Source of the DNA: Prostheceraeus crozeri
Taxonomy: Eukaryota > Platyhelminthes > Polycladida > Euryleptidae
DNA length: 64,000 nt
Direction of reading: 5' to 3'
Assembly: GCA_907163375.1 (NCBI GenBank)
Contig: CAJQUW010012461.1
Coordinates: forward strand, 158,279-222,278
This document shows positions 60,341 through 64,000 of this stretch, one piece after another. The position numbers were made by a program, and so were the translations under genes. The notes under the pieces are model-generated. The model was not told where the DNA came from. It saw nothing but the letters and a program-made list of their open reading frames with translations, and searched no databases. Within the stretch, counting starts at the first letter, position 1, and each line of letters opens with the position of its first letter.

Positions 60341-62609
60341 AACGAAAAAATAAAAAAAAAAAAAAAAAACATAAGCAAAAAGACCCCAAAATCCCAAAAA
60401 AAATAAAACAAAAAAAAAAAATGGGAAAAAAGCAAAACCAAAAATAAAAAACAGAAAAAAAAAAAAACCACACAAAACAAATAAAAAATAAAATCAGAAA
60501 AACAAAAAAAAACAAAAAAAAAAAAAAAACAAAAACAAAAAAAAACAAAAAAAAAAAAAAAAAAAAAACAAAAAAAAATATAACGCAGGCGAAGCAAAAA
60601 AAACACAAATGAAAAAAAAAAAGAAAAAAAAAAATAACCAAACCAAATTAGACTACACCAAACTAAATAAAAAAAAAAAACAGCAAAAACTAAAAAAAAA
60701 AAAACAAAAAAAAAAAAAAAAAAAAAACCACCAAATAAACAAAAAAACAAACAAAAAAAATTCTAAAAAAATAAGTAAAAAAAAACAAAAAACAAAACAA
60801 AAAGAAAAGAAAAACAAAAAACAACAAAAAAAAAAAAAAAATAAAAAAACAAAAAAAATAAAAAAAAAGAAAAAAAAATAAAAAAAAAAAAAGTCAAAAA
60901 AAAAAAAAAACAAAAAAGAACAATAAAAAAATAAAAACCGCCAAAACAACAAAAAAGACAAAATAAAAAGATAATAAAAAAAGAAAAAAAACAAAAAATA
61001 TACAATCTAAAAAAAAAAAAAAAAAAGATCAAAGAAATACAAAAAATAAAGAGAAAAAAACAAAAAACCAAAAAAAAACCGACAACCAAAAGCCGAACAC
61101 AAAACAAAATACACAAAAAAAAAAAAAAATAAAACAAAAAAAAACAAAAAATAAACACAAAAAAAAAAAAAGATAAAAACAAAAATAAAAAAAAAAAAAA
61201 AAAAAATGCCATGACAAACTAAAAAAAACAAATAAAGAGATAGAGCTCTGACAGTGTTATTGGAAGTCGACAGGAATGGACTAAAAGTGCCACAACGTTC
61301 CAGAAAAGTCTGACTAAGTCAGCACCGTTCAAACCCCAGCATGGGATAGTAGTGACGTTAAAGCTTAAAGCAGATTTAACTATGTTTGATGTACCTTTGA
61401 AAAAATGCACTTGTATACTCAATGGATGAAATTGATAAAGTACAATTTAGTGGTCAAAAATAATTCCAATTATGTTCTATACTATATATAAAGTTCTAGA
61501 AATATATTCTAAAACCTCCAATGCAAAAATTATCACATGAAATCCACAATTCTGGTGCACAAAGCATCAAACAGATAGACAAAAATGTAACAAAAATCAT
61601 AAAAATTCTTGAATATAAACAATTCAATTCGCTATTATTTAAAGACTAGGGTTCGTTTGTGCCTCTAAAAGCTTTCGTGTGATTTTGGATGTCCAAGTTC
61701 GCATTGAAAAACCCGGACCGGATTATGTTAATTAGACCGGCGGGAGGAGCGATTATAGTGAGCTTTTTTCTACTCGAAAGCAGTCATCTAAAATGGATTT
61801 GACCTCGTTCTTGTTTTGCTTATCTGGTTGATGGTGATGCTAAGTTTCCCTGCGAAGAAGACAATTTCATTTATAAATGATGAACTTCTGTACGAAAACT
61901 CAGCTATTCATAAGCGTTTGAGGGAATGCTATGCTTGTAGAAACCATCTAAATGAATGTTTTGAAACATGAGAAGACTCTTCTAGGATTGCCTAGGTTTT
62001 AAAGGAGAAATAATACATATGATCAAATAGAGAAGACTGATGAAGTGACACTTGGATATTAGTGAGATCACGCCTTCTTAGATTATTTGTCCAATGTAGT
62101 GTGATTAATTGATATGGCCATGATATCACTTTTTATGCATATTCAGTATGGTTGAAATAATCCTTTCAGTTTTTCATCACAAGAACGTTGTTGATTTGCT
62201 TTTAGGCTGAAGAACTTGCGGTTGACCTTTCGAAAGTGGAGCCACGTGCAGATGGTGTCCATGCGGATCGAGGTAAGTCCGAGTTCATTTCGCCGTAGGT
62301 AGCACTTGGACATTCTCAATTAACAAGAAAATCAGATTATTCAGCATTAAATATTCCTTCAACGAAAATATCTTCAGTGCCTCGATAGCTTTTGGCAATG
62401 TTTCTAAATTGGTTTATGGAGAAATTAATGAACTTTCTTCTTTTGCAGAACACGTGGATGACCCCAACAGTGGTTACACGAGTGGAAAAATGAGTGGCCT
62501 TAAAATAATGATTGTTATCTTCATTGCTATCGTCGGACTTGCAGTTTGTGCTGTTGTTGGATTCCTCATATATGTGCGACAAGAAGATCAAAGAAAACGT
62601 TTCTACTGA
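19618..62609 (+). CDS. LMAN2: LMAN2/VIP36-type L-type lectin, complete gene of eight coding exons
   Basis: Joined exons 19618-19801, 20156-20253, 22241-22355, 29682-29926, 57348-57462, 57536-57588, 62206-62272 and 62449-62609 give 1038 nt (345 aa plus stop); all introns are GT...AG and all phases match. The family is a type I membrane lectin that binds high-mannose glycans on glycoproteins cycling between ER and Golgi. Seen: a hydrophobic N-terminus (about residues 16-41), the L-type lectin domain (about 45-270), a transmembrane helix (about 310-333) and a short tail ending KRFY, the VIP36 ending. Expected ligand residues are present: D119 in GDG, D150/Y152/N154 in DTYSN, H179 and D182 in YDHDRD, and GDL at 249-251. 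Cysteines C191 and C228 match the family disulfide, and N172-G-S is the conserved glycosylation sequon. Human LMAN2 is 356 aa. The start at 19618 directly follows an in-frame TAA; M16 (19663) is an alternative start that gives a tighter signal peptide. Confidence 0.95.
19921..20025 (-). repeat. tRNA-derived SINE in LMAN2 intron 1
   Basis: Read on the minus strand it begins GGTGGCAGGATAGTTTAG and carries a box-A-like segment, then AAGAAGGTCCAGGGTTAGAGTC, a B-box-like segment. The GAAGGTCCAGGGTT core is shared with the SINE at 56132, so the two appear to be one family. Confidence 0.5.
20156..20253 (+). CDS. LMAN2: LMAN2 exon 2
   Basis: Residues 62-94, including HWDFNGNT...YVRLT and GGIW, which align with the WDFQG...YVRLT...GSIW segment of VIP36. 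The acceptor is TTCAG and the donor GTAAGT; the exon ends in phase 0. Confidence 0.93.
20396..21520. repeat. Large inverted repeat (two roughly 190-bp arms) in LMAN2 intron 2
   Basis: 20396-20590 and 21335-21520 are inverted copies of each other with roughly 80-85% identity. The arms share the 19-base core GTGACTGTATCGAGTATGT. Read outward, the left arm (minus strand) stays open as LKRYRDCIEYVRHWS...LRIMTVPKD while the right arm has a stop; both end near TTGCAG, which looks like an acceptor site. The interior holds a tRNA-like segment and an unrecognised 163-codon frame (20640-21131). It is either a long-TIR element or two head-to-head copies of an unknown sequence. Confidence 0.55.
21145..21265 (-). 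repeat. tRNA-like SINE segment
   Basis: On the minus strand there is a box-A-like GGTTCGCTGGTCTTGG and, about 45 bp on, CTGGGCTCGATTCCCAG, a perfect 5-bp T-arm around a B box. No complete cloverleaf forms. It lies inside the inverted-repeat structure of intron 2. Confidence 0.45.
22241..22355 (+). CDS. LMAN2: LMAN2 exon 3
   Basis: Residues 95-133. DWEAHIHFKIHG and FGDGLAFWY match the central lectin sheet; D119 is the expected carbohydrate/calcium-site aspartate. The acceptor is CTCATTTCAG and the donor GTACGT; the exon ends in phase 1. Confidence 0.93.
22438..24472. mobile_element. hAT-like element (CAGCGTTTCCAAA termini) in LMAN2 intron 3
   Basis: Both ends read CAGCGTTTCCAAA inward. The flanks share TACACG (6 bp) next to each end; a clean 8-bp duplication is not visible, so the superfamily call is tentative. 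Subterminal regions are rich in GCGCGG motifs at both ends. About 2.0 kb long, with no transposase, but it carries a reading frame at 23290-23841. Confidence 0.6.
23290..23841 (+). pseudogene. Charged coiled-coil reading frame carried in the hAT-like element
   Basis: An acceptor-like TTATTTTGCAG ends at about 23290, after which the frame is open to 23681. It ends in a highly charged helix (KQKEKERIEAEKKKEEDL...). Beyond one break, another frame continues with KRLMLEAQSITDAAPVSSRK and a basic tail ending DARRHRQ with a stop near 23841. I do not recognise the family. The position inside transposon ends suggests captured host sequence or a second transposon protein. Confidence 0.4.
24797..25994 (-). 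mobile_element. Decayed Tc1/mariner-superfamily element (DUF4817-type transposase)
   Basis: The ends CAGGGTGATTCAGTTCAGCC and its inverted copy before 25994 form an imperfect terminal repeat of about 31 bp; TA follows the right end. Minus-strand pieces match this transposase group: an N-terminal part near 25780-25540 (RAFNE...SPPARTIRDW), FTDKAVLHLNGQV near 25320 (consensus FSDEATFHLNG.V), and YQQDGAPE near 25050. Several frameshifts and the loss of the C-terminal catalytic region make it inactive. Confidence 0.75.
26500..27090 (+). pseudogene. piggyBac transposase remnants
   Basis: Near 26530-26600 a frame reads VLDLIAPYLISGCRITGDG, close to the piggyBac segment around its second catalytic Asp (LIEPYLGSGRNITCDNF). 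Near 26697-26860 ICQMCKKNTIRNRT...RCEHNC...ICNREC resembles the C-terminal cysteine-rich finger, and RCTICITE...CYYKCWC near 27020-27085 looks like a second copy. The pieces are in different frames and much of the protein is missing. Confidence 0.45.
27092..27844. mobile_element. hAT-like non-autonomous element
   Basis: Ends CAGGGTTCCCG and CGGGAACCCTG, followed inward by repeated CCTTGAAAACCCTTGAA on both sides. The 753-bp interior has no reading frame. TTGTG flanks both ends (offset by 1-2 bases), a poor remnant of a target duplication. It is inserted in the piggyBac cysteine-rich remnant. Confidence 0.65.
27845..29681. other. Remainder of LMAN2 intron 3
   Basis: AT-rich, no exon or element boundary recognised. 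The stretch near 28545-28640 (ACGAGGTGTTCGAAACGTCG) resembles the 3' regions of some retroelements but is too short to classify. Confidence 0.35.
29682..29926 (+). CDS. LMAN2: LMAN2 exon 4 (sugar- and calcium-binding core)
   Basis: Residues 133-214, the largest exon. It carries AIFFDTYSN, the glycosylated VNNGS, YDHDRDG, ELSGC and HDTLVAVRYS, all hallmarks of the VIP36/ERGIC-53 lectin fold. The acceptor is TTATAG and the donor GTAAGT; the exon ends in phase 0 before a 27.4-kb intron. Confidence 0.95.
31116..31316 (+). repeat. tRNA-derived SINE, intact copy
   Basis: Starts GGTCTCCGTGGCACAGTGG (box A) with the B box GGTTGAGCCCC near 31172. A tRNA-unrelated body follows, containing GATCACAGCACTCCAGATT and GGGGGAGTAGTGACGTTGAA, and the tail is ATTCATTCATTT. 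A second copy of the family lies at 59557-61380 but is split. Confidence 0.75.
33540..34860 (+). pseudogene. LINE reverse-transcriptase fragment (CR1/Jockey-like)
   Basis: Fragments in shifting frames follow LINE order. Near 33708 there is KPWIT...AFRTGNLSAYIFHKDRIR (the linker before the RT domain). Near 34185 comes SKLFNISDNSIVPKIWKSASVCPAP, the RT entry motif (LFN.SL..G..P..WK.A.V.P.PK). Then come DQFGVSPKSL, a region like the DF.KAFD block near 34500, and VVKWIASCLDEKSQ near 34580. Several stops and frameshifts; 5' and 3' truncated. Confidence 0.65.
35302..35648. repeat. C/A-rich low-complexity block
   Basis: About 350 bp of degenerate CCCCAC-type sequence with almost no G on the plus strand. 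The long proline- and threonine-rich frames here are compositional artefacts. Boundaries to normal sequence are abrupt. Confidence 0.85.
35718..36242. repeat. T/G-rich low-complexity block
   Basis: About 525 bp of degenerate TGTGTTG-type sequence with very few C on the plus strand. It begins only about 70 bp after the C/A-rich block. The His/Thr-rich minus-strand frames are artefacts of composition. Confidence 0.85.
36857..38602. mobile_element. hAT-like element (CAGACCTGCCAAC termini)
   Basis: Perfect 13-bp ends CAGACCTGCCAAC / GTTGGCAGGTCTG. The flanks TGTATATA and TATATATA match at 7 of 8 positions, fitting the hAT 8-bp duplication. Subterminal GTCCCGGATTTT repeats occur at both ends. The 1.75-kb interior has no transposase; an open frame of 114 codons (37384-37728, minus) is unrecognised. 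A smaller element is nested at 38150-38557. Confidence 0.75.
38150..38557. mobile_element. Nested MITE in the hAT-like element
   Basis: Terminal inverted repeats TACCGTAA...CCCGC...TATAGGACGCA at the left and the inverse at the right (TGCGTCCTATA...GCGGG...TTACGGTA). About 408 bp, no reading frame; the interior repeats the TAGGACGCA motif. It is younger than the element it sits in. Confidence 0.6.
39767..40511. repeat. Inverted-repeat element built from a palindromic unit
   Basis: Ends near ATGGGAATTCCCAT and, inward, TCGGCCGTGAAAAGGCARAA occur in inverted orientation at both sides. Inside, a unit close to AAGGCAAAACAACGTATTTT (often followed by GAAATACG and its mirror) recurs about eight times in both orientations, near 39815, 39890, 39940, 39990, 40038, 40165, 40223 and 40434. 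It appears to be a non-autonomous element or satellite seed; superfamily unknown. Confidence 0.65.
40512..45298. other. LMAN2 intron 4, stretch without recognised element
   Basis: AT-rich. Overlapping minus-strand frames at 41827-42371 show no family motif. A G15 homopolymer starts at 43562. A direct repeat of GTTGTTAACAGCATTT lies near 45092 and 45121. No exon or RNA gene supported. Confidence 0.4.
45299..46040 (+). pseudogene. LINE 3' fragment (CR1/Jockey-like), with tail repeat
   Basis: The frame begins NVERWSQSVGLNINFSKSCIM, the RT region after the catalytic motif, and continues with VKLLGVTFSCDFSWNEHV and a thumb/C-terminal region to a stop at 45902-45904. An AATAAACGTGATTTGATTTGATTT tail ends the element, the (TTTGA)n 3' end of such LINEs. 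The 180-codon end is open, so it is a fairly young 5'-truncated copy. Confidence 0.75.
46760..46842. repeat. 30-bp-stem hairpin 3' of the recombinase gene
   Basis: 46760-46789 and 46813-46842 are inverted copies with one mismatch, separated by 23 bp. The right arm contains TCAGAATGTCC, which recurs in the hairpin on the other side of the gene. Confidence 0.85.
46888..48253 (-). pseudogene. Crypton-like tyrosine recombinase (DUF3504 family), one frameshift
   Basis: Two overlapping minus-strand frames (48253-47342 and 47412-46888) make one protein of about 460 aa with a single frameshift near 47400. Family features: N-terminal RFR...NTKDKAKWAMNTYQKWL; NGERYPPQALKEI; LGLHLSLRACQEHRDLIYGD, the first catalytic Arg with the conserved EHR; then YEDYVSHRPE, KGPVWYNAMPLG and TNSSLRRTVTNRLISSGI; and a C-terminal helix with Y in AAYIEAS. 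Where the family has NHS.R (His-x-x-Arg), this copy has SSLR, so the His is replaced while Arg remains. The family includes Crypton transposons and their domesticated vertebrate relatives. A host gene is unlikely because of the frameshift. Confidence 0.75.
48309..48580. repeat. Compound palindrome cluster 5' of the recombinase gene
   Basis: A long imperfect hairpin (48331-48448) has TCAGAATGTCC in its arm at 48368. A 36-bp segment, 48333-48368, is repeated perfectly inverted at 48545-48580, and 48309-48330 is inverted at 48520-48541. Inside, a 45-bp hairpin (48461-48505, 18-bp perfect stem) is flanked by direct repeats GCCAGCGCCA (48451 and 48506). Confidence 0.8.
48640..49412 (+). pseudogene. 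LINE 3' fragment
   Basis: Reads GKLLGVIVDHDLTFE, then after a frameshift SQQINHVCRRLSVYIALLRRIKTILP and SYIQSCADYCWAVWDS...IERLQNLAVR, the C-terminal region after the RT in many LINEs. An AATAAAGAATTTATTTTTATTATTA tail follows. 5' truncated and broken by several stops and shifts; a different lineage from the copy at 45299. Confidence 0.7.
49413..50953. other. Intron 4 stretch without recognised element
   Basis: AT-rich, only short frames. I see no element ends, RNA gene or exon here. Confidence 0.4.
50954..52747 (+). mobile_element. Tc1/mariner-superfamily element with roughly 200-bp terminal inverted repeats
   Basis: Left end TA-CAGGGTGTTTATAAAGTC; the first about 203 bp (to about 51159) are inverted at 52537-52739 at high identity. 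The right terminus shows AAACACC, five extra bases, then CTG-TA, so the tip has changed slightly. One transposase gene of the DUF4817 group lies inside. Confidence 0.85.
51427..52445 (+). pseudogene. DUF4817-type DDE transposase, broken
   Basis: Starts MLTVEERIRIVILMAK, with an N-terminal helix-turn-helix and the GSVLDAPRSGRP linker typical of the group. RLCFSDEATFHMSGRVNKHNCVVWG holds the first Asp. A frameshift near 51960 leads to TVWCAMF...IGPYFFE and FQQDGAPPHWSLEVRALL (second Asp), then FPGRWIGRDGP. The WPPRSPDLTPCDFFLWG block with the third acidic residue is largely missing near 52240. The C-terminus (FLKDRVY...GGHFEQYL) resumes to the stop at 52445. The copy cannot be active. Confidence 0.8.
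54230..55645 (+). mobile_element. Tc1/mariner-superfamily element inserted in the Penelope-like fossil
   Basis: Ends CAGGGTGGTTGCAAAGTCGC and the inverse GCGACTATCCAACCACCCTG, with TA on both sides (54228-54229, 55646-55647). 1416 bp. The tips share CAGGGTG and AAAGTCGCT with the element at 50954, so they are relatives. Confidence 0.88.
54489..55516 (+). pseudogene. DUF4817-type DDE transposase with frameshifts, C-terminal two-thirds well preserved
   Basis: The N-terminal part (IEDRAIIAARYAVWQS...) lacks a clear ATG and is shifted near 54725 and again near 54980 (VGGFVNR to TNCHYW). From 54941 the frame is open for 191 codons with TVTVWCGL, IFMQDGAPPHYALTVRAWL (second Asp) and DWPARSPDFTPCDFFLWG (third Asp), ending KDGAHI. 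ILWTDEAVFRV holds the first Asp. About two frameshifts disable it. Confidence 0.8.
56132..56240 (+). repeat. tRNA-derived SINE fragment
   Basis: GGATGGCTCAGTTGGTAAAT (box A) and GAAGGTCCAGGGTTGCGAGTC (box B with one extra base). The spacing suits a tRNA-like head but no anticodon arm folds. Same family as the minus-strand copy at 19921-20025. Confidence 0.55.
56632..56706 (+). pseudogene. tRNA-like sequence (tRNA pseudogene or SINE head)
   Basis: GCGGCCG pairs with CAGCCGC at 6 of 7 positions. The D-stem GCTC/GAGC is perfect, and the T-arm has the ideal B box GGTTCGAATCC. The anticodon arm (ACATA...ATCCT) does not pair, so no anticodon can be assigned and a working tRNA is unlikely. Confidence 0.55.
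57348..57462 (+). CDS. LMAN2: LMAN2 exon 5
   Basis: Residues 215-253. It contains C228, LPTGYHFGLTAATGDL and the start of the ADNHD motif. The acceptor is CTTGCAG and the donor GTGAGT; phase 1. Intron 5, which follows, is only 73 bp. Confidence 0.93.
57536..57588 (+). CDS. LMAN2: LMAN2 exon 6
   Basis: Residues 253-270 (DNHDVVSMKVYELDVDRT), matching DNHDIISMKLFQL of VIP36. The acceptor is CTTTCAG and the donor GTAAGT; the exon ends in phase 0. Confidence 0.92.
57990..58680 (+). other. Unrecognised GC-richer, coding-like stretch in intron 6
   Basis: Base composition is higher in GC than the surrounding intron and a frame of 77 codons (58045-58278) is rich in R, E and K (RERQRYSKRFRREIGEGIV). 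Neighbouring frames read open in pieces. No family recognised; probably a decayed element or processed fragment. Confidence 0.25.
59557..61380 (+). repeat. tRNA-derived SINE split by an A-rich block
   Basis: The 5' head GTGGTCTGCGTGGCACAATAG...GGCCTAGCGATC (59557-59600) and the 3' body ATTGGAAGTCGACAGG...GGATAGTAGTGACGTTAAA (about 61240-61376) match the intact SINE at 31116 in order. About 1.6 kb of A-rich sequence separates them, inserted within the tRNA-like head. Confidence 0.7.
59625..61215. repeat. A-rich low-complexity block, 1.6 kb
   Basis: Almost pure A-runs with scattered C, G and T and no consistent period. The long poly-Phe frames on the minus strand and poly-Lys frames on the plus strand are composition artefacts, not genes. 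Confidence 0.9.
62206..62272 (+). CDS. LMAN2: LMAN2 exon 7 (stalk)
   Basis: Residues 271-293, the luminal stalk after the lectin domain (AEELAVDLSKVEP; human EESIDWTKIEP). The acceptor is TTTTAG and the donor GTAAGT; phase 1. Confidence 0.88.
62449..62609 (+). CDS. LMAN2: LMAN2 exon 8 (transmembrane segment and KRFY tail)
   Basis: Residues 293-345 and the stop TGA at 62607-62609. A hydrophobic helix of about 24 residues is followed by a short basic cytosolic tail ending RKRFY, the trafficking tail of VIP36 proteins. The acceptor is TTTTGCAG. Confidence 0.95.
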
Positions 62610-63583
62610 TGTATTTGCTCACCTAAGCGTTCGGGTATCTCAAAATTAGTGGTGAAAAGCTTCCATGAGTTTCATGACAATATTTTATGTTTATATGAAT
62701 CAAAATGATGGCTTAATGGCTTGACTATTTAGAGAAATTCGCACTCTGATTACGTCCCTGTAATTTATAGTCAAGTGAAGATGAATGACGTTATCACTAG
62801 CAATTGGAAAAATCAATGACTGAAATTTCAAATTGGAAATGCACGATTTTAATTTATAAGAAAGCAGGGGATCAATAAGCATAGGCGTTGCTTCTCGATG
62901 TCCCAAACGCATCACGAAACATAGTGGTAAAAATCTCCGCTGAGTTCTAGCTTACAGTCCTCTTGAAAGTATATATTAATCAGAAAGACGAAATGTCAAG
63001 GTTAATAGGAGAAACAGCACGATTATGGACGTTTTGTTTTATGTTTTGTATCATGCATCAGATGGATTGTTACATGTCAAGTTATTCAGTCATTAATGAT
63101 GCAGTGTGCCTATGAATTGAAGGCAGAATCTGAGCCACACACGTACATTCACATGGCTACTTCAACATAGAAAGGTAATCAATGTGCTCACTAATTTGAC
63201 TAGCAAGCCATTCAACCGCCATGTCGATTCTTACTAACGCAAAATATTGTAGTGAATATCATCTTAACTTCTTCGCATTTAATTTTAGATACCCTGCATC
63301 GCGCATGTTGATTGTGTTCGTGTTGAAATGTGTCTTGAACGTCGAATGGTTAACAAATAAAATCTGGGTATTTTTACCGCAACATATAAGTCAGGTGACC
63401 TGTGAAGCAGGTTCTCCACAAAATTTCATGATTTACTTAGAAGGTCATGCAAAAATAAACATTTTTATCTAAATGTCTCTGCCATTGCTTATGTACAAAT
63501 GCTTTTCTACTGCTTGGGCTTGCAATTTCTAAGTGACGTGGTCAGTTTGCAGCCCCTGACCTCATTTGTTGCTTTTAGATTTA

Positions 63584-63589
63584 AATAAA
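63584..63589 (+). promoter_or_regulatory. Candidate polyadenylation signal for LMAN2
   Basis: AATAAA lies about 975 bp after the stop codon, with T-rich sequence downstream. Another AATAAA sits at 63356-63361 and could serve a shorter transcript. Which one is used cannot be decided from sequence. Confidence 0.4.
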
Positions 63590-64000
63590 GAAATTTAATA
63601 TGGCATTTGATGTTTTCCTATTCAAATAATCGTGTTAGTAAATGCTCAACTGGAGCGATAAAACTATTGTGTCAATCACTGATTTTTTAAAATGACAGAA
63701 GTTTGGAAAATACATGTAGAAAGTTGAAAATGTTTTTGCTGTTGTACAGTTCTCTTTGACCGCTGTGGGCAAGTGTACGGATACAACTTGCCCAAAATAT
63801 TTGAACTAACTCTAAATGCTCGAATAGACCTATTGCATTAAATGATGATAAAATAATGAAAACTTCTATTACAGTAATGAGTCTGCCATTCATTCACCGT
63901 AACTGTTGTATTGAATCCTTCCGTAGGAATTTCTAAGATGCAAAAAACAATTTCAAAACTTTGAATCCGAATAAGCTGCCAGGTCAATTTTTTGAAAAAT

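Noticed and set aside
59591-61212. Very long open frames rich in Phe (minus) or Lys (plus)
   Set aside because: They arise from A-runs; stop codons are rare in such composition and there is no protein-like pattern.
1-64000. CRISPR arrays, bacterial operons, rRNA genes
   Set aside because: No regularly spaced identical repeats with unique spacers, no rRNA-like sequence, and the gene structure is clearly eukaryotic.

Overview
The window is animal nuclear DNA: AT-rich, with long introns, consensus GT/AG splice sites and a dense, diverse load of transposable elements. The recognised families are mariner, DUF4817-type Tc1/mariner, PIF/Harbinger, hAT-like, piggyBac, Crypton-like tyrosine recombinase, LINEs, a Penelope-like element, and tRNA-derived SINEs. 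An aquatic invertebrate fits best. The recurrent palindromic 8-mer TAGGCCTA made me think of an echinoderm-like deuterostome, but that is an impression and not a determination.

The one host gene I can support is a complete LMAN2/VIP36-type L-type lectin (a cargo receptor of the early secretory pathway) on the + strand. It has eight coding exons from 19618 to 62609, every junction keeps the frame, and the product is 345 aa. Introns 1, 5 and 7 are short (354, 73 and 176 bp). Introns 2, 3, 4 and 6 are long (about 2.0, 7.3, 27.4 and 4.6 kb) and packed with mobile elements. The first 19.6 kb lies upstream of the gene and contains no host gene I recognise.

Layout. 1-4158: no gene. 4159-5896: mariner element with about 138-bp terminal inverted repeats and an open 351-aa DD34D transposase. 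8405-8528: near-perfect palindromic MITE. 13754-18094: PIF/Harbinger element with an open 348-aa transposase (-) and a divergent Myb/SANT-like second gene (+) that is split by a 1.5-kb hAT-like insertion. 19618-22355: exons 1-3, with a SINE and a large inverted repeat in the introns. 22356-29681 (intron 3): hAT-like element carrying a charged coiled-coil reading frame, a decayed DUF4817-type element, piggyBac remnants and a small hAT-like element. 29682-29926: exon 4. 29927-57347 (intron 4): SINE, LINE fragments, low-complexity blocks, a hAT-like element with a nested MITE, a palindrome-array element, a Crypton-like recombinase gene flanked by hairpins, two DUF4817-type elements (one inside a Penelope-like fossil), and tRNA-like sequences. 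57348-57588: exons 5-6. Intron 6 holds a SINE split by a 1.6-kb A-rich block. 62206-62609: exons 7-8, followed by the 3' UTR.

Only two transposase genes read open from end to end (mariner at 4456-5511 and Harbinger at 14545-15591); all other transposon genes are broken. The most unusual structures are the hairpin-flanked Crypton-like gene with its palindrome cluster (46760-48580), the hAT insertion that donates an ATG in frame to the Harbinger Myb gene, and the palindrome-array element at 39767-40511.
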